From CALFXN01 sp937957815 (GTDB lineage: Bacteria; Synergistota; Synergistia; Synergistales; Aminobacteriaceae): a stretch of DNA of 64,000 bases. Both the position numbers and the translations under genes were made by a program. Positions 51,692 through 59,532 of the stretch are shown piece after piece. The first letter of the stretch is position 1; each line of letters starts with the position of its first letter. The stretch lies in contig DAIQNX010000005.1 of the NCBI GenBank assembly GCA_036788195.1, positions 1-64,000 on the forward strand, read 5' to 3'. Below the pieces are notes generated by a model. The model did not search any database. It was not told the DNA's origin and worked only from the letters and a program-made list of their open reading frames with translations.

Positions 51692-52372
51692 ATGGTCACC
51701 CATATCGAACATCACTCGCTCTCTGAGGAAGTCGCGGAATACCTCCTGACACATCTTCTCGTGTCAGATCAGTACCCTCGCGGAACCTACATCCGGGAAG
51801 AAGAGGTGGCCCGATCTCTCGACATCAGTCGCGCTCCGGTGCGCGAAGCGCTCCGGATACTCGATTCCCAGGGACTCGTCCGCTCAATTCCCCGGCGCGG
51901 TGCCCTTGTCCTGGATTACTCGGAAGAGGATGTCGCGGAACTCTACGACATTCGTTTCGCTCTCGAGAGCCAGGTTTTCGACGCGATCGTCCGCGGCGGT
52001 CTCCTGACGCCGGAGATCGCCGGACGGCTTCGCACGATTCTCGACGAAATGGTCGAGGTCAGCCGGAGCGGCCTCGGCAGAGAAGAGAAGGTCATCGCCT
52101 TCACGAAGAAAGATCTCCAGTTCCACCTCCTTCTCTCCGAATGTTCCGGTAGGAGATGGACTCATCACCTTCTCAAGGGAATCTACAGCCAGCTCCAGAT
52201 AGCAATGATCCGGGATCTCAAAGAGGAAAAACACCTCGAAGTGTCTGCCCTCGAGCACGTGAAAATCCTCGACGAGCTCCTTGCCGGAGATCTCGAAAAT
52301 ATCAGGGAAAACCGGCATTACAGCTATTTTCACAGACGATTGCATCGTGAAAACGCGCAGGGAGGTGAATAG
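51692..52372 (+). CDS. GntR-family (FCD-type) transcriptional regulator
   Basis: 226 residues. Winged-helix domain (residues 5-70) with YPRGTYIREEEVARSLDISRAPVREALRILDSQGLV, a textbook GntR recognition region, followed by an all-helical FCD effector domain with ELYDIRFALESQVFD and KKDLQFHLLLSECSG. FCD regulators respond to carboxylates or sugar acids. It lies directly upstream of the TRAP and lyase genes and is probably their regulator, with induction by the imported acid. Confidence 0.92.
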   Translation: MVTHIEHHSLSEEVAEYLLTHLLVSDQYPRGTYIREEEVARSLDISRAPVREALRILDSQGLVRSIPRRGALVLDYSEEDVAELYDIRFALESQVFDAIVRGGLLTPEIAGRLRTILDEMVEVSRSGLGREEKVIAFTKKDLQFHLLLSECSGRRWTHHLLKGIYSQLQIAMIRDLKEEKHLEVSALEHVKILDELLAGDLENIRENRHYSYFHRRLHRENAQGGE

Positions 52373-52455
52373 CGGCCGATCAGGCGGTGGTTCCGGAAGT
52401 ATCGAGAGAGGCAACCGGGATAACGTACTACTATCACACAGGGAGAGTGACGAAT

Positions 52456-53448
52456 ATGAAGCGGATGATGAAAACGGCAATCTTTACGATAGTTGCTGCA
52501 TCGCTTTTCGTGCTCGCGGGGGCCGCGTTCGCGGCAACCGAGTTCCGAATTTCCAACCAACTTCCTCCATCCCACCACATTTCCAAGGGAATCCAGCTCT
52601 TTGCGCAAAAAGTAGCTGAATATTCCAAGAACGCAGTCACGGCGAAGGTCTTCGATTCGGCGCAGCTCTTCAAGGACACGGAAATCGTCGAGGCGCTCCA
52701 GGACAACACCGTCGAGGTGGGACTCGTTTCCGTCAACAAGTGGTCCGGAATGATTCCGGTCGCGGACTTCTTCGAGCTTCCGTTCGTCTTCAAGGATCTG
52801 ACGTCCCCGAAGAAGTTCATCGAAGGTGGCGCGGGAGTCATCTTTGACGCGGAGTTCCAGAAAAAGGGCGTCAAGGACCTGTTCTGGGTCGACTACGGGT
52901 ACATCCAGTTCTTCAACAGCAAGCGGCCGCTCACGAAGCCCGAGGACTTCAAGGGGCTCACGATGCGTTCGTTCGGCAGCGGCGACGCGGAGACCCTCAC
53001 GGCGCTCGGCGCCGCTCCGACCGTCATGAGTTCGTCGGAGATGTACATGGCCCTCCAGCGCGGAACGGTCGACGGAGCCACGACCGGAATGCCCGCCGCC
53101 GTTTCCCGGAAGATCTTCGAAGTCCAGAAGTACCTGACGATAGCCAACTATACGACGGCGCAGTTCGTCATGCAGGCGAACCTCGAGTGGTGGGACTCCC
53201 TGAAGCAGGACGAGAAGGACGCCATCCTGAAGGCCGGCAAGGAAGCCGAGGAATGGATCCGCGGCGCGATCGCGCAGTCCGAGGCCGACGCCGAAAAGGT
53301 GATCCGCGACGCCAAGCTCGAAGTCCATACGATCACCGACGCGGAGCGCGAGCTGTTCGTGAAGGCGACGGAACCCGTTCGTGCGGCGTTCGAGAAGAAG
53401 ACCGGAGACCTCGGCAAGAAGCTCCTCGAAATCGCACGGGGGAAGTAG
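52456..53448 (+). CDS. dctP: TRAP transporter substrate-binding protein DctP
   Basis: 330 residues. Signal peptide ends at GAAFA. DctP marks are FRISNQLPPSHHISKGIQLFAQKVAEYS, DNTVEVGLVS and, most diagnostic, LKTPEDFKGLTMRSFG-like KPEDFKGLTMRSFG with a ligand-binding Arg, then MYMALQRGTVDGATTG. It binds an organic acid and delivers it to DctQM. A strong hairpin follows the stop. Confidence 0.93.
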   Translation: MKRMMKTAIFTIVAASLFVLAGAAFAATEFRISNQLPPSHHISKGIQLFAQKVAEYSKNAVTAKVFDSAQLFKDTEIVEALQDNTVEVGLVSVNKWSGMIPVADFFELPFVFKDLTSPKKFIEGGAGVIFDAEFQKKGVKDLFWVDYGYIQFFNSKRPLTKPEDFKGLTMRSFGSGDAETLTALGAAPTVMSSSEMYMALQRGTVDGATTGMPAAVSRKIFEVQKYLTIANYTTAQFVMQANLEWWDSLKQDEKDAILKAGKEAEEWIRGAIAQSEADAEKVIRDAKLEVHTITDAERELFVKATEPVRAAFEKKTGDLGKKLLEIARGK

Positions 53449-53463
53449 TCCGGTTCCGTTCGA

Positions 53464-53505
53464 GCGAGCGGAGGGCGTCAGTTGCCTGCCCTCCGCTCGC
53501 GTTTT
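53464..53505 (+). terminator. Intra-operon hairpin between dctP and dctQ
   Basis: Thirteen-base perfect arms GCGAGCGGAGGGC (53464-53476) and GCCCTCCGCTCGC (53488-53500), 11-base loop, then GTTTT. Probably a partial terminator or RNA-stabilising stem that yields more binding protein than membrane subunits. Confidence 0.75.
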
Positions 53506-53523
53506 GAAGAAAGGAGTGTCAGT

Positions 53524-54039
53524 ATGTTCGGAGGCTTTCGCGCCATCGTCGAGCGATGCAACGCCGTTCTCGGATACATCAGCGGCCTCGGCATCCTCAT
53601 CATGGGACTCATTCTTTCCTATGAAGTCGTGTGCAGATATTTCTTCAATTCCCCGACGATATGGGTCCAGGAAGTCGCGGTCTATATCTATATGTGGACG
53701 ATGCTGGCGGGGTGTTCCTATACGCTCCAGAAGGGAAAGCACGTCCGGATCGATCTCGTCCTCGAGAAGCTCTCGAAACGGACTCAGAAGATGCTTGAAG
53801 TCGTGACGTCGATCGTCGGAATGGGCTTTTCGGCCGTCGTCGCCTGGCAGGGATACCTGATGCTCGCGTCGTCCCTGAAGTTCTCCAAGGTGTCCGCGAC
53901 GCCGCTCCGCGTCCCGATGTGGATCCCGCAGTCGGCGCTCTTTCTCGGCTTCGCGCTCCTGACGCTCCAGTTCCTGATCATCGCCGTCGTCCGTTTCAAC
54001 GAAAGCGTTCTCACTCCGAAGGGAGGCGTCGCGGAATGA
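53524..54039 (+). CDS. dctQ: TRAP transporter small membrane subunit DctQ
   Basis: 171 residues, ATG 53524 behind AAGGAG. Four membrane helices with LSYEVVCRYFFNSPTIWVQEVAVYIYMWTMLAGCSY and KGKHVRIDLV, the standard DctQ wording. Overlaps dctM by 4 bases. Confidence 0.93.
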   Translation: MFGGFRAIVERCNAVLGYISGLGILIMGLILSYEVVCRYFFNSPTIWVQEVAVYIYMWTMLAGCSYTLQKGKHVRIDLVLEKLSKRTQKMLEVVTSIVGMGFSAVVAWQGYLMLASSLKFSKVSATPLRVPMWIPQSALFLGFALLTLQFLIIAVVRFNESVLTPKGGVAE

Positions 54040-55313
54040 CCAGCTTCCTATTCGTCATCTTCCTGCTCCTGCTGATCCTTTTCATCGGGCTTCCGGTGGC
54101 ATTTTCCCTCGGGACGACGTCGCTGCTCCTCGTCCTCATGTACGACCTTCCGATGAAGGTCGTCGGATCGTCGGTGTTCACGGCGCTCGACAGCTTCGTC
54201 GTCCTGGCGATTCCGCTCTACGTTCTCATGAGCCAGGTCCTTCTCGACGGACGGATCGGCGACGACCTGTTCGACGTCGCGAACGTCTGGGTCCGCCATC
54301 TGCCCGGAGGTCTCGCGATCGCGACGGTCGTTGCGTGCGCCTTCTTCGCGGCGATCACGGGATCCGGCGCGGCGACGGCGGCAACGATCGGAATGGTCGC
54401 CTACCCGGCGATGATCGAGCGCGGATACGACAAGAAGTTCACGCTGGGGCTGCTGGCCGCCGGAGGAACGCTCGGCATCCTCATCCCGCCGAGCATCCCG
54501 CTGATCCTCTACGGCTCCATCACCGAGGAGTCCGTAGGAAAGCTTTTCATCGCCGGCGTCATTCCCGGACTCGTTCTCACGGCGATCTTCATCGCCTACG
54601 CGGTCTACAAGAGCAAGCGGGGTGGCTTCACGCCGCTGCCGAAGGCCGCATGGGGCGAACGAATGTCGATTACCCGCAAGAATCTGTGGGGGTTGTTCCT
54701 GCCTTTCCTCATCATCGGCGGCATTTACACGGGGGCCTTCACGCCGACGGAAGCCGCCGCGGTCGGCCTCGTGTACAGCCTCTTCGTGACGCTCGTCGTC
54801 TACAGGACGCTGTCGCTGAAGGATTTGCCCGGCATCTGCCTCAAATCGCTCACGACGTCTTCGATGATCGCGATCATCATCGCCTCCGCGGTCCTCTTCG
54901 GCCGCGTCATGACGATGCTCGAAATTCCGCAGAAGCTCACGGAACTCATCATCGAGAACCAGTTTTCCCCGATGATGTTCATCATCGCGATGAACCTTCT
55001 CATGATGGTCCTCGGCTGCCTCCTCGAGACGGTGTCGATCGTCCTGCTGACGATGCCGCTCGTGACGCCGATCCTTCACGCGCTTCACATCGACCCGATC
55101 TGGTACGCGATCATCCTGACGGTCAACATGACGATGGCGCTCATCACGCCCCCCGTCGGCATGAACCTGTACGTCATCAACGGCCTTCGCGAGGATATCC
55201 GCATGTCGGAAGTCATCGAGGGCGTCTGGCCCTTCGTGATCCTCATTCTTGCGATGCTTGTTCTCACGATGATCTTCCCAGCGATGAGCACGTGGCTCCC
55301 GTCCGTCATGTAG
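54036..55313 (+). CDS. dctM: TRAP transporter large membrane subunit DctM
   Basis: 425 residues, about 12 membrane helices. Family motifs: FFAAITGSGAATAATIG, GTLGILIPPSIPLILYG, GAFTPTEAAAVGLVYSL and ITPPVGMNLYVING. It is the sodium-driven channel partner of DctQ and DctP. Confidence 0.95.
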   Translation: MTSFLFVIFLLLLILFIGLPVAFSLGTTSLLLVLMYDLPMKVVGSSVFTALDSFVVLAIPLYVLMSQVLLDGRIGDDLFDVANVWVRHLPGGLAIATVVACAFFAAITGSGAATAATIGMVAYPAMIERGYDKKFTLGLLAAGGTLGILIPPSIPLILYGSITEESVGKLFIAGVIPGLVLTAIFIAYAVYKSKRGGFTPLPKAAWGERMSITRKNLWGLFLPFLIIGGIYTGAFTPTEAAAVGLVYSLFVTLVVYRTLSLKDLPGICLKSLTTSSMIAIIIASAVLFGRVMTMLEIPQKLTELIIENQFSPMMFIIAMNLLMMVLGCLLETVSIVLLTMPLVTPILHALHIDPIWYAIILTVNMTMALITPPVGMNLYVINGLREDIRMSEVIEGVWPFVILILAMLVLTMIFPAMSTWLPSVM

Positions 55314-55339
55314 GGACCGGTTCGAGGAGGATTTCCATT

Positions 55340-56236
55340 TTGGAGAAGAATACAACGCGTCTGCGTCGGCTCCTCGGGCGCGACAGAATCCTGGTCGCAC
55401 CCGGGGTCCACGATCCGCTCGTCGCGAGAATCGCCGAGCGCGAGGGCTTCGATGCCGTGTACATGACGGGATACGGAGCGAGCGCGAGCATTCTCGGGAG
55501 GCCGGACGTGGGACTGTTGACGCTGACGGAGATGGCGGAACGGGCCGCGAGAATCGCGGACGCCGTGGATGTCCCGCTTATCGCGGATGCGGACACGGGC
55601 TACGGCAATGCGGTCAACGTCCTACGCACGATCCGCGAGTACGAACGTGCGGGAGTCGCCTGTATCCAGCTCGAGGATCAGGTCGCTCCGAAGAAGTGCG
55701 GGCACATGCTCGGAAGGGAGGTCATCCCGCTTCCCGAAATGGTCGGGAAGATTCGGGCCGCATGCGACGCGAGACTCGACGACGATCTCATGATCATGGC
55801 GCGTACGGACGCGCGGACGGGGCTGGGGATCGACGCTGCGATCGAGCGCGGAAAGGCGTTCGAGGACGCGGGGGCGGATATCGTTTTCATCGAATCCCCC
55901 GAGAACGTCGACGAGATGCGCCGGATCACGTCCTCGTTCGGAGTCCCCGTCATAGCGAACATGGTCGAACACGGCCGGACGCCTTTCCTTTCGGAGTCGG
56001 AACTCGGGGAGATCGGGTTCGATCTCGCGATCTTCCCGGTGTCGTCGACCTACGTCATCGCGAAGGCGGTGACGGAACTGATGCAGGAACTGAAGCGCGA
56101 CGGCTCGACGAAAGCCTTCGTTGACCGGATGATTCCCTTCGGAGAATTCAACGAACTGGTCGGACTGCCCGAGGTCCGCGAAATGGAGAAGAAGTACGCG
56201 ACGGGCAGGGACGCGGATGTTTCGAAAGGACGGTAA
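55340..56236 (+). CDS. PEP mutase/isocitrate lyase superfamily enzyme (carboxylate lyase or oxaloacetate decarboxylase)
   Basis: 298 residues. TTG 55340 is preferred because GAGGAGG lies 9 bases upstream and the protein then begins like its relatives (RILVAPGVHDPLVARIAEREGF). The metal site is DADTGYGNAVNV and the loop with the catalytic Cys is KKCGHMLGR, followed by MARTDAR. These fit methylisocitrate lyase, 2,3-dimethylmalate lyase or the PA4872-like oxaloacetate decarboxylase. Gene context (importer and aldolase) favours cleavage of a short branched dicarboxylate. Confidence 0.87.
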   Translation: MEKNTTRLRRLLGRDRILVAPGVHDPLVARIAEREGFDAVYMTGYGASASILGRPDVGLLTLTEMAERAARIADAVDVPLIADADTGYGNAVNVLRTIREYERAGVACIQLEDQVAPKKCGHMLGREVIPLPEMVGKIRAACDARLDDDLMIMARTDARTGLGIDAAIERGKAFEDAGADIVFIESPENVDEMRRITSSFGVPVIANMVEHGRTPFLSESELGEIGFDLAIFPVSSTYVIAKAVTELMQELKRDGSTKAFVDRMIPFGEFNELVGLPEVREMEKKYATGRDADVSKGR

Positions 56237-56241
56237 GTGAC

Positions 56242-57171
56242 GTGACGCGGATGAAAACGACGACGCGATTGAGGGAACTTCTCAGGCGTCCGGGGGCCAT
56301 CGTGGCCCCCGGTGTGTACGACGCCCTGAGCGCGCGAATCTGCGAACTGGCGGGATTCGAAGTGTTGCAGCATTCTGGCTACGGCACGGCGGCGGTCCTT
56401 CTCGCGCAGCCGGATGTCGGACTGATCGGCTTCGGCGAGATGTGCGCGCAGGTCAGGAACATCGCGCACGCCGTTGCCGTTCCCGTAGTCGGCGATTCCG
56501 ACAACGGCTTCGGCAACGCGGTGAACGCGTCCTACACGGTGCGGGAATATCTCCTCGCCGGAGCGGCCGGCCTCTTCATGGAGGATCAGGTAGCGCCCAA
56601 GCGATGCGGACACATGGCCGGAAAACAGGTCGTGCCGCGCGGAGAGATGATGGGAAAGCTGAAGGCCGCGCTCGACGCGCGGAATGAACTCGATCCGGAT
56701 TTCGTCGTCATGTACCGCACGGATGCGCTCGCGGTCAACGGACTCGACGACGCGATCGACCGGGCGAAGGCGGCGGTCGACGTCGGCGTCGACATGATCT
56801 TCGTCGAGGCGCTCGAGACGCGCGGACAGATGGAGCGCGTGTCGAAGGAAATCGACGCGCCGCTGATGCTCAACCTCATCGAGGGGGGCAGGACGCCGCT
56901 CGTGAGCGTCAGGGATGCGGAAGCCATGGGGTTCAAATACATAGTCCCGGCGCTGACGAGCCTCTATGCGGCGGCCGGAGGAATGCTCTACGTCATGAAG
57001 AAGGTCCGCGAATGCGGCGTTTCGGACGCGTATCTCGACAGACTCTGCGTATTCGGAGAGTTTGCGAAAATAGTCCGCCTCGACGACATCCGCGCGAAGG
57101 AAGACGCATACCTGCCGAAAGACGTTCTGGAGTCGAAGTATCACGGGAAAAAGCATATCGTCGGAGAGTGA
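56242..57171 (+). CDS. Second PEP mutase/isocitrate lyase superfamily enzyme
   Basis: 309 residues, GTG 56242 five bases after the previous stop. It is a diverged paralogue of the previous gene: same fold and KRCGHMAGK loop, but the metal motif reads DSDNGFGNAVNA and the later motif MYRTDAL. The changes near the metal suggest a different substrate. The two might also form a hetero-oligomer. Confidence 0.83.
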   Translation: MTRMKTTTRLRELLRRPGAIVAPGVYDALSARICELAGFEVLQHSGYGTAAVLLAQPDVGLIGFGEMCAQVRNIAHAVAVPVVGDSDNGFGNAVNASYTVREYLLAGAAGLFMEDQVAPKRCGHMAGKQVVPRGEMMGKLKAALDARNELDPDFVVMYRTDALAVNGLDDAIDRAKAAVDVGVDMIFVEALETRGQMERVSKEIDAPLMLNLIEGGRTPLVSVRDAEAMGFKYIVPALTSLYAAAGGMLYVMKKVRECGVSDAYLDRLCVFGEFAKIVRLDDIRAKEDAYLPKDVLESKYHGKKHIVGE

Positions 57172-57264
57172 CCCGTCACCGCCGCGCTCCCGTAGCCGTG
57201 CCTCCGAAAGCGGTATAATCCGGCTGCGAAGTGCGCGTCAATCATGTGAAAGGAGACGGCGACA

Positions 57265-58026
57265 ATGCATGCGACGATAAAGGAAAGACTCCGTCAGGGG
57301 GAAACGGTATACGGGCCCTTCTTCGGGACCGGATGTCCGGACTTCGTTGAAATCGCGGGACTCGCGGGGTTCGATTTTCTGATCATCGACACGGAGCACG
57401 GACCCGGGAATCCCGAGTCCATCCAGAATTCGATCCGGGCTGCGGAACTCAGGGGCATCGCTCCGGTCGTCCGCGTCACGTCGGCCGATTCGCAGACGAT
57501 CCTCCGGACGCTCGACGTCGGTGCGGCGGGTGTTCAGGTGCCCCAGGTGAACGATGTTGAATGCGCACGAAACGTCGCACGGTGGTCGAAGTATTTTCCG
57601 CTCGGTGTCCGGGGCGCCGCGATGCCGCGGTCGTCCTCGTACGGAATGCGTCAGCTCGACGAGTACTTCCGGCAGGCGAACGAGGACACGCTCGTCGTCG
57701 TGCATTGCGAGAACGTCGAAGGACTCGGACGGCTTCCGGAGATCGCGTCGGTCGAAGGAATCGACGTAGTCTTCGTGGGACCGTACGACCTCTCCCAGTC
57801 GCTGGGTATCCCGGGGCAGATCTCGCACCCGAAGATGGTGGAGGCGGTGGACAGGGCGCTGCGGATCACGCAGGAGGCCGGAAAGATTCCCGGAATCTTC
57901 GCCACGTCGGTTGAAGAGGCGAAACGCCGGGTGGCGCAGGGGTTTCGCTACATTGCCTACAGCATGGATATTCTGCTCTTCGCGAGCGTCTGCCGAGAGG
58001 TCGTTCAGGCGCTGAGAAAAGCGTGA
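57265..58026 (+). CDS. HpcH/HpaI aldolase family protein
   Basis: 253 residues, ATG 57265 behind AAAGGAG. Class II pyruvate aldolase pattern: FLIIDTEHGPGN, VVRVTSADSQ with the substrate Arg, GVRGAAMPRSSSYG, and metal ligands Glu in HCENVEGL and Asp in VGPYDLSQSLGIPGQ. It splits 4-hydroxy-2-oxo or related acids to pyruvate and an aldehyde or keto acid. A TATAAT at 57213-57218 suggests a separate promoter in addition to read-through. Confidence 0.88.
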   Translation: MHATIKERLRQGETVYGPFFGTGCPDFVEIAGLAGFDFLIIDTEHGPGNPESIQNSIRAAELRGIAPVVRVTSADSQTILRTLDVGAAGVQVPQVNDVECARNVARWSKYFPLGVRGAAMPRSSSYGMRQLDEYFRQANEDTLVVVHCENVEGLGRLPEIASVEGIDVVFVGPYDLSQSLGIPGQISHPKMVEAVDRALRITQEAGKIPGIFATSVEEAKRRVAQGFRYIAYSMDILLFASVCREVVQALRKA

Positions 58027-58031
58027 CGTAT

Positions 58032-58077
58032 CGACGAATAAAGAAGCCCCCGGATCCGGGGGCTTCTTTATTCGTCG
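58032..58077. terminator. Perfect 46-base palindromic terminator
   Basis: Bases 58032-58077 are a perfect inverted repeat of 23-base arms with no spacer, centred on GGATCC. The core is GAAGCCCCCGG and CCGGGGGCTTC, with TTTATT on each outer side. It fills exactly the gap between the aldolase and patB stops and should work in both directions. Confidence 0.9.
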
Positions 58078-59259
58078 CTATTTCCGCCGGGCTTTCACTG
58101 CCTTTTCGATCCGCTCGAGTCCTTCGCGCAGAAGCGCCCGCGGTGTCGCGATGTTCATGCGCGCGAAGCCTTCGCCGCCGGTGCCGAACCAGTTGCCCCC
58201 ATCCATGGCGACTCTCGCTTCGTTCACGAAGAACGCCTGTTGCTCCTTCGCGTTCATTTTCAGGGTGCGGCAGTCGAGGAACGGGATATAGGTTCCCTCG
58301 GGATAGATCAAGCGTATTTCAGGGATGTTCGCCTTCAGGTACGAGTCCAGAAACTCCAGGTTCCCCCTGAGGTATTCCATAAGTTCTTCGAGCCACGGCT
58401 CACCCATGCGGTAGGCGGCTTCGCAGGCAAGCGTGCCGAAGGCGTTGCCGCCGTCGATATGGAGGAATGAAATCGTGTTGCTGTAGCGTTTTCGCAGCCG
58501 GTCGTCGGGGACGATCACCATGGACGTCGAAAGCCCGGCGATGTTGAACGTCTTGCTCGGGGCGATCGTCGTGAGCGAGATCGACGCGGCCTTCTCCGAG
58601 ATCGACGCGACCGGTGTGTGCTTCGCCCACGGGAAGACGATGTCGGAATGGATTTCGTCCGCCACGATGAGGACGTTCCGCTCGGCGCAGAGATCCACGA
58701 TTCGGGTGAGTTCCTCGCGCGTCCAGACGCGGCCGACCGGATTGTGCGGCGAACAGAGGAACATCATCGTCACAGAAGGGTCGAGCTTGCGCTCGAGATC
58801 CTCGAAATCGATCTCGAAGCGATCTCCCGTGAACCGGAGCGGATTTTCGACGATCCGCCTCCCTCGTCCGCCGATGACGTCGAAGAAAGGATAGTACACG
58901 GGCGGCTGGATGAGAACGCCATCGCCGGGCTGCGTATAGGTCAGGATCGCCATGGAGAGCGCGGGGACGACGCCGGGCGAATGGCAGATCCATTCCGGCT
59001 TGATCGTCCATCCGAATCGGCGCGCGACCCACGAGACGATGGCTTCGTAATAGGACGGCATCCGCTTCGTGTAGCCATAGATTCCGTGTTCCACGCGTTT
59101 CCGGAGAACGTCGCTCACCTCGGGTGGCGCCTTGAAGTCCATGTCCGCGACCCACATGGGCAGTAGGTCGTTGCGCCCGAAAAGCGGCGTCATAAGATCC
59201 CATTTCGAGCTGCACGTATTCGTCCGTTCGATGACGGTGTCGAAATCATATTGTCCCAA
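58078..59259 (-). CDS. patB: PatB/MalY-type PLP C-S lyase (cystathionine beta-lyase)
   Basis: 393 residues using TTG 59259, which has GGAGAG 8 bases upstream and gives the family N-terminus (GQYDFDTVIERTNTCSSKWD). An ATG 48 bases upstream lacks a ribosome site. Family motifs: LLPMWVADMDF, GIYGYTKRMPSYY, LCSPHNPVGRVW, VADEIHSDIVF and the PLP Lys in APSKTFNIAGL. It cleaves cystathionine or other S-conjugated amino acids to homocysteine or thiols, pyruvate and ammonia. Confidence 0.9.
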   Translation of the reverse strand: MGQYDFDTVIERTNTCSSKWDLMTPLFGRNDLLPMWVADMDFKAPPEVSDVLRKRVEHGIYGYTKRMPSYYEAIVSWVARRFGWTIKPEWICHSPGVVPALSMAILTYTQPGDGVLIQPPVYYPFFDVIGGRGRRIVENPLRFTGDRFEIDFEDLERKLDPSVTMMFLCSPHNPVGRVWTREELTRIVDLCAERNVLIVADEIHSDIVFPWAKHTPVASISEKAASISLTTIAPSKTFNIAGLSTSMVIVPDDRLRKRYSNTISFLHIDGGNAFGTLACEAAYRMGEPWLEELMEYLRGNLEFLDSYLKANIPEIRLIYPEGTYIPFLDCRTLKMNAKEQQAFFVNEARVAMDGGNWFGTGGEGFARMNIATPRALLREGLERIEKAVKARRK

Positions 59260-59287
59260 AAATCTCTCTCCTCTCTGAGTATCAATC

Positions 59288-59305
59288 GTATCCATTGTCG
59301 GATAC
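59288..59305. promoter_or_regulatory. Inverted repeat upstream of patB
   Basis: GTATCC, six bases, GGATAC. It lies about 30 bases before the patB start and could be an operator. The stretch 59306-59532 between patB and nrdJ has one more repeat (GTGTG, 10 bases, CACAC, 59447-59466) and no recognisable riboswitch. Confidence 0.35.
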
Positions 59306-59532
59306 AAAACCGGTGTGGATATACTACACCATCGTCCGCGAATCGTCCCGAAGACATTCGCGCGGTCCGGATCACGGAAGACGGGAGACTGATATCCGGC
59401 TGAGATTGGGCTTCCCGGCTTGCTCCGGCGTTGCGGGTATGATACAGTGTGTTCCCGTGATCACACAACATATAACGTTTTTACTCGTTATTTTCAATAG
59501 AATACGCTATTTATGGAAGGATGGATTCTCCG

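Noticed and set aside
59306..59532. Cobalamin riboswitch or NrdR boxes before nrdJ
   Set aside because: No B12-box-like conserved core and no pair of NrdR-type palindromes. Only a GTGTG/CACAC repeat was found.
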